Positions 1-8,783 of a DNA stretch of 64,000 nt are shown here, in pieces. The position numbers were made by a program, and so were the translations under genes. The notes below the pieces were generated by a model. The model saw nothing but the letters and a program-made list of their open reading frames with translations, did no database searches and was not told the DNA's origin. Positions within the stretch are counted from its first letter, which is position 1. Every line of letters begins with the position of its first letter. This DNA comes from Atriophallophorus winterbourni (lineage: Eukaryota; Platyhelminthes; Trematoda; Plagiorchiida; Microphallidae): contig JACCGJ010000281.1 in the NCBI GenBank assembly GCA_013407085.1, positions 62,001-126,000 on the forward strand. Direction: 5' to 3'.

Positions 1-61
1 CTGAAAGAACTATTGTCTTTGCGATGCAAAGAAATTTGAGTGTAATCGGTTAGCGTAGTTT

Positions 62-105
62 TTGGGTAACGTTTCACTTCTGACACAGAAGCTTCGTCAG
101 ACCAA
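62..105 (-). ncRNA. hammerhead ribozyme motif in the PLE terminal region
   Basis: Read on the minus strand the order is UUGGU (stem I), CUGACGA (core), a stem II built from CUUCUG/CAGAAG closed by A-U, GAAA (core), a loop-less stem III ACGU, U as the cleavage-site base, and ACC(C)AA pairing back to UUGGU. All conserved core nucleotides CUGANGA, GAAA and UH are present. The closing pair of stem II is A-U rather than the usual G-C, and stem III is only two pairs, as in ribozymes known from PLEs. Activity is not shown. Confidence 0.6.
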
Positions 106-337
106 GGGTGATAGTCAGGACAGGGAACATGATTAAGTAATAGTCAACCCACCACCACTTATTTGACCTTACCGCTAAACAACCTATAGTACGCCTACAG
201 TGTGTCACGTCTCGTGGGAATGACCAGGATCAGTGGTCGATTTTCCTCCTAGCGTGTATCCACGTCAATCTGATAATAGTGAAAACGGTCAAGGTCAGTT
301 GACACAACGGCCCACATGCGTAAAAGTACATAACTAA

Positions 338-452
338 CGGGGCTAAGCAAGGTAATACTTGAATGCCACTGTTGCATAGGGTTCGTACAACGAACCACGA
401 TGTTCAAACACAGAATCACATAGTGATTCGTGGTCCAGCACTCGGGGCTAAG
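338..452 (-). mobile_element. hammerhead-repeat fragment inserted in a PLE with a 10-bp target-site duplication
   Basis: The insert (348-442, 95 nt) is the reverse complement of part of the 241-bp tandem repeat at 13301-13783. It is flanked by direct copies of CGGGGCTAAG at 338-347 and 443-452. The intact PLE at about 5960 shows the empty site (GGGCTAAGG), so the boundary of the insertion can be read directly. Confidence 0.75.
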
Positions 453-718
453 GTTAAGCTATTTGTGAGAAAAAATCTAATTAACTAGTAGGTAAAAGGT
501 GAATAAAAACTATTTACTTTCGCATCAGTGGCGAGCGCCCGATTGTGGAGATTTCTGCCCCATCCACCTTATTGACCGCCAGTCGACCTGCCTTGGTAAT
601 TTCGACCGCCTTCACATGTAGGCGTTCGCTATACGGTTTAATACCGCGTCTCAATATTTCCACTGTCTAGATTGACCCAAAAACTGCTCTAACCGATTGC
701 ACTCCAATTTCTTTGCAT

Positions 719-2395
719 TATGAATATACGATCGGTCCCAAACATATTCCAATCGATTGCTAACTATTGTCTTTATTAATAAGCGTCAAATCAATCGTCT
801 TTCACCTGGTTGAGGCATAGTTACTTTGCAGCAACAGTACACGTTACTGCACTATCACAACCTATCAGCTTTACGTGGAACCACTGAGCAGCCGTACTTC
901 CGGTTAGGGCCAGAGTCTTCTCGTAGATCGGTTCCCGCAATGTTTGGAAATTTTAGCTCACTAGCGAAGCGTAGGTAATCTTGCTAGTCCAGCTCAAAGG
1001 TCAGCGTTCGGGTTTGTTGGACAACCTCATATACGATCTGGCTAAAGGAGTGCTGCAATCGATTTGCTTGCCTCTAACCGAGGAAGCTACCTTTCATTAG
1101 TTTCATTTTTTCAATGAAAAATAGGTTGATATTATCAGCCATTACTAAAGGGACTTCTTTTGGCAAGATGGAGAATTAACTGATCAGTACCGATGATTAG
1201 GTCATTTAACATCGAATGTTTATCAGATGCTCGAATTGGCAGCAAAGTAGACATCACGTGGTTATGGTCGAAGGTTTTATTCAAAAGAGTCACGTGGCAC
1301 ATTTAAGTTGATCCAACGTTTTTAAGTAAGTATTATATTTTCAATTGGTGATGTGTTATGGTTTACAGAAGTTTCTTATTGTATTGTCAGCATGGTTATT
1401 TCAAGAAGTACATTTGGCGATGCAGTTTTATAAAACGGCAATGGAAAAGGAAATCTTCATGTATTCTCCTTGATTGACAATTGTTGTCAGAATCTACTTT
1501 AGCTTCACGTATAATATTTGTCGATAGAATATAAACCTCCCATCTTACATCTGTAAATGGACTTAATTCCTAGAACGCGAAAAATTTCGAGCTGCATAAT
1601 CAAGGTAGCAGTTCGCAGTGTTCAAATTATCAATTCAAGCATCTAGATCACTTTAGTGTGGTTTTTGTAATTGAAAATAATAAAAGCAGAATGAACCACA
1701 TTTAGCGCATTCATATTGTATGAAGTTAGCTGATTAAATCAATTGATTTCATTGCTTAACTTGGACCCACTGCGAATCGATGATTCATGGCTTTCGTCGT
1801 CAATTCTAAACCTCTGCAGTGAGTTTCGAAAACATTTTTATCCTTTTAACCATAAACAGTCTACGTCAGGAAGCAAAATTTTTATGTACTGCCAAATTAC
1901 GATAAAAGTAGATAACAGTTACGTTTGAATAGCATTTTACTGGTTATAGATTAGTTTGTCACCCCAAAACAGTTGTGCTGATAGGTTAAAGGTATCAACG
2001 GAATACTAGGCACAAATATCATCTAACCCTAATGCAACTGGTGTGATATTGATGATCACTTTGCAACCGTAACGGTTAATCTAGATGCGCAAGGTTTATA
2101 TTACTTGACTTAGATGAGAGAATGTAGGGATAAAGATAATTCAAATCAACTTTAGAAACTGTTACATTTAGTGCATAGCAGAAAGGTTCGTTATAATTTT
2201 GAGCAGAGAGATCGAAATAATGCCGATATTTTCCTAATACATGAGCCTGTTATTTCAAAATAGATCATTATCACCGGTGCCAGCCTTTTATTGTTACCTG
2301 GAGAACAATGCTAAATCTGCTCATTAAGAAGCAACGATTCACGGGAAGTCTTAATACTCAAACGAAACTACGCAACGAAACCAGAAAATGATTAT
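719..2395. other. AT-rich non-coding stretch, no gene recognised
   Basis: Only short shadow ORFs are present. The ORF at 1743-1928 has no recognisable motif. No transposon domain or structured RNA was seen. Confidence 0.5.
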
Positions 2396-2399
2396 TCAA

Positions 2400-2520
2400 T
2401 AATGTTAAACTTCAGCGAATCACCCACTTAAACACCTCTTTAATAGGCAAGAAGCACTGGTAGCAGGTCTCATGGCGACAAGTTAACCCTTTCACACTCT
2501 AGATCAAATTGTCGAAGGTT
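2400..2520 (+). mobile_element. CR1-like LINE 3' fragment
   Basis: The sequence matches, by eye and with stops, the stretch at 24065-24125 that encodes the conserved C-terminal end of CR1-like reverse transcriptases (pattern HPL-H-F-RQEA). It is short and degenerate. Confidence 0.4.
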
Positions 2521-3039
2521 CTTTGCTGTTCGAGTTTGTTTTATTTTGACATCTCTGCCCTGCCCACATCATTGGTACATCGAGCCAGAATATGTTGTAG
2601 GCTGCACATGACAAGTATATGTTAACGAAATCCTTCCTCGCACCTCAGCACCTAAGTGGAATTTCCATACTGACCAAGAAACTAATCAAACTTTGTCGAA
2701 TTGAATTAAAGTTGTAATGAATCGTCTTCAGATCTCATTGTCGTCGCAGAAGCATCTTTACAGTCATCGCTCCCAGATCACAAAGTTACTAAACTTGCCC
2801 AGAAGAATAAAGTAGTGTATCAAATCAATCTGATGGATAAAAGTGTATGAAACCCGAAGCTCCTCTTCCAGATCGTGAACAGAAATGCCAGGGTAAAGCC
2901 AGGCGTTTTCGCTTTACTTACTACTACTGGAACTACATTCACTGCTCTCGAAGCCGCCAACCAACTCGCTCAATTTTATTCCTAAGTTTTCTACCAAAAC
3001 GATTGCTTGTGTGTTATGTTATGCCTGCATTCAGATCAC

Positions 3040-4020
3040 AAATTAACACAATACACGAACTCGCTGTTAACCCCGAGATTGTCCGGGTGAGGCTACTCGG
3101 GTTAAATACAACAAAATCACCGAGTGCTGATGAATTAACACCTTTTCTCCTAAGATAATGCACCCATGCTGCATTCTCACCACTCTGATTTTTCAAACTG
3201 TCACTGAGTTGTAGCAAGGTAACTACTGACGGGAAAAGTAGATTAATCACTCCGATATACAAAGGAGGGAACCGATCTGATGTGTCTAACTACAGATCAG
3301 TCACGTTGTTGCCAGTGGTCTCTAAAGTTCTCGAACGATTTGTAGCTGACGAACTTATCAAACATTTAGAACAAAATAAGCTTATTTCCATCTCATATCA
3401 CGGATTCAGGACAAGACACTCCTGCCTCACTAACTCCTCTCATAACTCGATAACTGGACTTGAAGCGTGGATAACGGATACCCTATCGATGCTTGTTACT
3501 TGGATATGCATAAAGCTTTTGACCGTGTTAACCACAGCATACTGCTACAAAAATGGAGCAGTTCGGGTGGGTGGTAGATTATTGGCCTGGATACAGGATT
3601 ACTTGACTGGTAGAGTTATCAGGGTTAGAGTTGATGGGACACTATCTAGCCCAGTAGAAGTTACAAGTGGCGTACCTCAAGGCTCAGTCTTAAGGCCAAT
3701 TCTCTTCTTAGTGTACGCCAACGATATACCTGAAATAGTACGCAGCAAAATCATTTCATTTACGGATGACATCAAAGTCTGTACTAGCGTACGCACCATA
3801 GAAGATTGCCAAATTCTACATAAAGATCTCGAAGCACTTCATACGTGGTCCTTGTGAAACTGCCTACCATTCAACATCCAAAAATGTAAAATGTTAAACG
3901 TCGGTAAATCATTCAAATTCACATACTCTCTGGGATCTCAGCAAATGTAAAACTATTGGAGCATGTAATAACCGATGAATCCATTGACTAATAGGAGGCA
4001 AACAAACTCCCATCGATTGC
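3040..4020 (+). pseudogene. CR1-like LINE reverse transcriptase, dead copy
   Basis: Protein-like blocks in order: NPEIVRVRLLGLNTTKSPSADELTP (pre-RT; starts 3068), then after a frame change SNYRSVTLLPVVSKVLERF (3285-3341), a disrupted palm region, SGVPQGSV (about 3667) and FTDDIKVCTS (about 3757) in place of the catalytic F/YADD motif. A stop follows at 3855-3857, and the downstream NIQKCKMLNVGKSF block is still readable. The changed first catalytic position (FTDD for FADD) and several frame breaks show it is inactive. The motif order is that of CR1/jockey-type non-LTR retrotransposons. Confidence 0.85.
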
Positions 4021-5279
4021 TCAGCAGGGTGTGAAAAATATAGTCACGCTTAACCCATATACTAGAACGTTTGCATGTTCGAAATACCAATGTGAATCCG
4101 GGTAGCTGTATTCATGCATTTTACATCAGAAAATCTTTTTGAATGTAATTTCTCTCTAATCACAGGTGTACGATTCAGACTCTCAGATAAAGGGCGAAAT
4201 TTTCTTTATGCATAATAATTAAAATTTACTAGCGCTGTCCCTTTAAGCTTAGTACTGAAGCCTACAGTGATTTTGATCTGCATGAATTGTCTACCAGAAC
4301 TGGGCTGTTTAATGATGATTCAAAATATAAAGGGAATTCGTCGGTTTTGCTTTTTGTAGAACACTTCGATTGCACTGCATGCTTTTTGATCAAAAAATCT
4401 GGCCAATAAACTTTCAAAAGTTCACAAGTATGTCAATTGGTTGCAATCCGATATTCATACAAAGTTCAATACGTGAGTTGCATTGCACTGCCGCTGCATA
4501 TAACCTGAGTTCTGGGCTTGTATGAGACAAGTTCACAGCGTTGGTGATGTGTATTCCAGATGAGCTCTAAACCTTTTTTACGAGGAGCATATTCCCTAAA
4601 GATGCGCAACACACACGCCGGGTTCGGATTACAAAGTCTATGTCTTGAACGACCATAGCACTACTTAATCCTCGTCTTAATGTTGCTAAATATAATCTTT
4701 AGGGTTCAAAGAAACACGGTTTCCATCGACTGGAACCAACTCTGCATCCATAGACTCAAAAATATGATTCTTTAAATATTGGTAAAGTTCTGCCATGCAC
4801 ATGACGGTAGATTTTCTCAGTGAATTTGGAAATCACCTGGTGTAGTAAGAAATTATTCTAAGGAACCACAACTCTGATTGACACCATCCCCTAATAATAT
4901 TTCACGGTTTGATAGTATATACTTTTATCCTGCGAGAAAAAAATCTATACGCTAATATCGCATGTCACGGACGCATTCGGCAGTGGAATTAAATTTCACG
5001 ATTGATGCCTCAAGAAACTGTGTTGTACATGGATGTAATTTGAAAGAAATTTCCAGCAACTCGCCTTTTGAACAGAGCTTGTAGAGAATCCATTTAAAAA
5101 TTAATCTGGTGTTGGCTTTGTTATGGTTGCACAAAGCATCAGCTGTTGAACTCTCCAAACTAAAAAAAAGATACAGATACAATTTGTAATTTCTAGTCTA
5201 AAAGGCGAGAACATTCAGAAAAGAATTATTTTTCTGCAACCTACGAGATGCAAACTTGAATATGACAATTTGAGCATAA
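4021..5279. other. non-coding stretch, no gene recognised
   Basis: No ORF with recognisable domains on either strand. The minus ORF at 4952-5182 looks like a chance frame. Confidence 0.4.
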
Positions 5280-5610
5280 CAGGCTGTCGTAATCCGCAAT
5301 GTTTTCTGTTCTTCACCGTTTTAAGTGCTTATGTATTCTGATCTTACTGTTCCTAATTGATGAGTACATTAGCACAATACCGGTTGTGAGATGTGTGTGA
5401 TGTAAATGCATGTAAATGAGAATTTTTGGTCATGTTTATGATCACATATTATTAAACAGTTTGGTAGTACCACCTTATTTAACAGTGGCATACAAGCGCA
5501 ACTTGTTTTCCATTCTTTCACTGTTTCAAGCGCATGCAGATCCTGATCTTACTGCCACTAACGGCAGAGTGCAAACAGTACGAAACCGGTCGTGGTGTGT
5601 GTGTGTGATG
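5180..5610 (+). repeat. degenerate hammerhead repeat, two units of about 206 bp
   Basis: Two related units end in hammerhead-like 3' cores. Unit 1 has UGAUGAG at 5359-5365 and ACCGGUU|GUGAG with the predicted cleavage after 5385. Unit 2 has GUGCAAACAGUAC (stem-loop II), GAAA, CCGGUC|GUGG with the predicted cleavage after 5591. The sites are 206 nt apart. Both cores are damaged: unit 1 lacks GAAA, and unit 2 has an insertion in place of CUGAUGA. Confidence 0.5.
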
Positions 5611-5637
5611 GAAATGAATTCAAATGAGCATTTTCTT

Positions 5638-8260
5638 AATGCAAAGGAATTTGTGTGCAATCGGTTAGAGACGTTTTTGGGTAACGTTTCACTTCTGACA
5701 CAGAAGCTTCGTCAGAGCAAGGGTGATAGTCAGGACAGGGAACATGATTAAGTAGGAGTCAACCCACCACCACTTATTTGACCTTACCGCTAAACAGCCT
5801 ATAGTACGCGTACAGTGTGTCACGTCCCGTTGGAATGACCAGGATCAGTGGTCCATTTTCCTCACAGTGTTTATCCAAAACAATCTGATACAAGTGAACA
5901 CGGTCAAGGTCAGTTAACACAGCTGTCCACATGCGTAAAAGTACATAACTAACTGGGCTAAGGCTATTTTTGAAGAAAAACAAAAATTTAATTAACTAGT
6001 AGGTATAAGGTGAATAAAAACTATTTACTTTCGCATCAGTGCCGAGCGCCCGATTGTGGAGATTTCTGCCCCATCCACCTTATTGACCGTCAGTCGACCT
6101 GCCTTGGCAATTTCGACCGCCTCCGCATGTAGGCGTTCGGTATACGGTTTAATACCGCGTCTCAATATTGCCACATTGTCTAAATCGACGCTGTGGCCCG
6201 TATCTAAAACGTGCTCCGCCGAGGCGGAATCACGAATAAGGGATTGATATTCCCTCGCATCCCGGGGCTGTCTCCGGACACGCTTTCGGTGTTCTTCGAT
6301 TCTAGTGTGAATTTCCCTGGAAGTCTGCCCTATGTAAACACCCGAACAGTCCTTACAGTTGATTCTGTAGATGCTGTTCGTAACGCTAGATAAAGGCGTC
6401 TTATCCTTGAGGTGCATCAGAACCGAACGGATAGTTTTCCCTTTTTTATAAGTTACGCGTATGGCCGCCTGGTTCAAGATTCTACGTATCGCTTCAGAAG
6501 TGCATTTTACATAAGGTATACAGACTGTATCTCGCCAATTTTTCTCCGATTTTTCGGATGGGTATTTTACCTTCATCAATTGGCGTTTTACAAAACTTTT
6601 TGGATAACCGTGGTCTATGAGCCTTTGGCTCGCTTCACGGTGCGCCTGTTTTCGCTCCCTTTCGTCGCTGCACAGGTGTTCTATCTTGTGGAAAATGGAA
6701 CAAGCTATGGAACTGAAGACCTGTCTTGGATGAGCGGAAGTGTATCGTAGTACAGCATCTGTATCGATAGGTTTCCGATAAACAGAAGTTTTTATTTTCC
6801 CGTCTACTTTTTGTGCTAAACAGTCCAAAAATGGAAGAGTGCCTGTGCAGGATTCCACTTCCTTTGTGACAGTAATACATGGGTCTATTTCATTTAAATA
6901 TTTAAAGAAGGCCTCTAACTGATCTCGCTTGATGATAACAAATGTGTCATCAACATAGCGCCACCATAATTTTGGCTTGAACCCTTCATTGCTAAGGGCT
7001 TTGTTCTCGAAATGCTCCATATACATGTTCGCAAGTACTGGAGATATCGGTGAACCCATTGCCAACCCTTCTTTTTGTCTATATAATTGCTCATTAAATA
7101 CGAAGTGGTTCATGCTTAGGCAGATCGATACACCGTTGATAATTTGCTGGACGCTCAAGTTTGTGCGATCTGACAAACTGGCATCAGATTCCAAGGCCCG
7201 TCTAGCTAGTTGTAACGCACTTGTTGTATCGACGTTGGTGAACAAAGCGCTCACATCAAAACTAACCATTATTTCATCGTTATCTATTGTTACCGACTTT
7301 AAGCGTGCTGCAAAGTCATTTGCGTTCTTGATGAACGAGGCTGTATTGCCGACTAAAGGTTTCAACAAATAAGCCAAATGTCTAGCTAACTCGTGCGCAG
7401 GTGATCCGATACCGTCGACGATAGGTCTTACAGGAATGCCTTCTTTATGTATTTTAGGTAGGCCGTAGAACCTAGGAGTTAGAGTCGACTTGGGATACAG
7501 GTTATACCACAATCCCTTTCCCAAACTCTCCTTAACACCACGCAAATACCTAGAGACTACCGTTTTGCTATTATTCATTACCTTTTTCATTTTACCATTA
7601 TCTATCCGTTCATAAGGTCCCTCTGATAAGTGTACCCCAACCTTGTCTAAATAGTCGCTTTTGTTCAAAATTACCGTTACTTTACCTTTATCAGCCTTAG
7701 TAATGGCTATATTTGTATCTTGTTTCAGCGTGAGAAGTGCTTGTCTTTCGTGTGAATCAAGGTTTGCATCGCCTTGTTCCTGGTTTTTAATGACGCCTGC
7801 GATACAGTTTCTTACCGCGTCTGCCTGTTCGTTGGGGAGTGCATTTAATGATCCCTCAATACAGGGGATAAGATCCTCAGCTTTCATAAAACTCTTACTT
7901 ATGCAGAAATTCAAGCCCTTCTCCAACAATCTTTGTTCAGCTTGCGAAAGTTGTCGATTAGATAAATTCAAAACACTAGAATACTGGTTGCTAGATAATG
8001 ACTTATTAGATTTAACTGAAGAACGTTTATTATAAAACTCGAATAACTTGTTGAACTTACGGTTTTGTCTTTCTCCTATTCGCTCCGTTTGTGTGGCTAA
8101 AACCTCCGCGTGTTTTCCACAAATTCTGCAGAAATCCGCTTCGGATAATTCAACGCGCAGTTTCGACATCATTTTAGAGGCTTTCGATCGAGCGGCCAAT
8201 AGGGTTTCATTGACCCGGTGGATCCTTTGTTTCTTTATTGATTTCGGTTTACGAATTGTA
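5638..8260 (-). mobile_element. Penelope-like retroelement with intact ORF
   Basis: The 3' boundary near 5638 is set by homology to the left end of the remnant at 24-718. The terminal region (5638-6024) carries a hammerhead-like motif at 5677-5720 (minus) with one stem I mismatch. The coding region is intact. No matching second terminal repeat was found above 8260, so the 5' end is probably truncated, as is usual for PLE insertions. It lies about 0.5 kb upstream of the dipeptidase start and in the opposite orientation. Confidence 0.85.
6025..8199 (-). CDS. Penelope-like polyprotein: reverse transcriptase + GIY-YIG endonuclease
   Basis: Uninterrupted 724-codon frame ending in TAG/TAA-type stop at the low-coordinate end. 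The first in-frame ATG is at 8172; the stated upstream start is TTG, and the frame stays open to about 8280, so the true N-terminus may lie in lost sequence. N-terminal DFCRICGKH is a possible zinc-binding motif. RT palm motifs are visible: PIVDGIGSP, MVSFDVSALFTNV (first Asp), EGLAMGSPISPVLANMYME, WWRYVDDTFV (catalytic YVDD), TLPFLDC and SVYRKP. The C-terminal endonuclease starts at NSIYRINCKDCSGVYIGQT (GIY-YIG with a CxxC insert), followed by the catalytic Arg in TSREIHTRIEEH and Glu in LHAEAVEIAKAG. PLE proteins copy their RNA by target-primed reverse transcription in the nucleus. The clean frame suggests a young, possibly active copy. Confidence 0.95.
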   Translation of the reverse strand: MAARSKASKMMSKLRVELSEADFCRICGKHAEVLATQTERIGERQNRKFNKLFEFYNKRSSVKSNKSLSSNQYSSVLNLSNRQLSQAEQRLLEKGLNFCISKSFMKAEDLIPCIEGSLNALPNEQADAVRNCIAGVIKNQEQGDANLDSHERQALLTLKQDTNIAITKADKGKVTVILNKSDYLDKVGVHLSEGPYERIDNGKMKKVMNNSKTVVSRYLRGVKESLGKGLWYNLYPKSTLTPRFYGLPKIHKEGIPVRPIVDGIGSPAHELARHLAYLLKPLVGNTASFIKNANDFAARLKSVTIDNDEIMVSFDVSALFTNVDTTSALQLARRALESDASLSDRTNLSVQQIINGVSICLSMNHFVFNEQLYRQKEGLAMGSPISPVLANMYMEHFENKALSNEGFKPKLWWRYVDDTFVIIKRDQLEAFFKYLNEIDPCITVTKEVESCTGTLPFLDCLAQKVDGKIKTSVYRKPIDTDAVLRYTSAHPRQVFSSIACSIFHKIEHLCSDERERKQAHREASQRLIDHGYPKSFVKRQLMKVKYPSEKSEKNWRDTVCIPYVKCTSEAIRRILNQAAIRVTYKKGKTIRSVLMHLKDKTPLSSVTNSIYRINCKDCSGVYIGQTSREIHTRIEEHRKRVRRQPRDAREYQSLIRDSASAEHVLDTGHSVDLDNVAILRRGIKPYTERLHAEAVEIAKAGRLTVNKVDGAEISTIGRSALMRK

Positions 8261-8280
8261 CTACATGGAAAATAGCTTAA

Positions 8281-8783
8281 TCAGCAACATAGCTTGTAGG
8301 CTCCATTGCCTGGTAAACTAGAAAGCAAAGAACGGATCGGTCGGTAACAATGTGAAAAGAAAATACGTTGGACTTACTAACAATAAAGTCACCATATCCG
8401 CTCTGTATATAGTGAATATTTGGGATTCATTTGGACACAGGTGACAGCCTACACGTAATTTCGGCAAACACCCAATTATGTGCCTCATCCAAGATTCGAA
8501 CTCATTACATTGGTAACTGATTCGTCAACAAACCTCTAGGTTCAAGGTGCACCACTGCCATTGGAATGCATTATTAACTTACTCAAATTAATACTAGATC
8601 CATTTATAGTCCTGCCACATTTGGAGCTAATGTTAGTGCCTCCATTAAATGAACACACGCACCTTGAACCAGGGTCTGAACACTAAGCATATGCAGCATA
8701 CTCAGGGAAAACAAGTTTAGTTATAGAAAGAAAGCTATTAACTTTTAAATATACTACTCAATGAATTCTTCCATTTTACAGAA
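8281..8783 (+). promoter_or_regulatory. upstream region of the dipeptidase gene, with a 3' splice acceptor next to the ATG
   Basis: No gene in this segment. Its end, ATTCTTCCATTTTACAG followed by AA and the ATG at 8784, is a clear pyrimidine-rich 3' splice acceptor 2 nt before the start codon. It could close a 5'-UTR intron or receive a trans-spliced leader, which flatworms use. No upstream exon was identified. Confidence 0.5.

Larger units (their letters stand above)
24..718 (-). mobile_element. Penelope-like element remnant with long terminal inverted repeats
   Basis: The left end (24-68) and right end (674-718) are near-perfect inverted copies of each other over about 45 bp, both carrying the ATGCAAAGAAATT core. 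Between them, the minus strand at about 515-680 encodes the last ~50 residues of the same protein as the intact PLE at 6025-8199 (motifs KPYSERLH and NKVDGAEISTIGR), so the element is heavily truncated at its 5' end. It also carries the hammerhead-like motif at 62-105 (minus) and a foreign 95-nt insertion at 348-442. Terminal repeats that can be inverted are typical of PLEs. Confidence 0.8.

Noticed and set aside
6056..8275. Several plus-strand ORFs of 60-131 residues
   Set aside because: They are antisense shadows of the PLE ORF.
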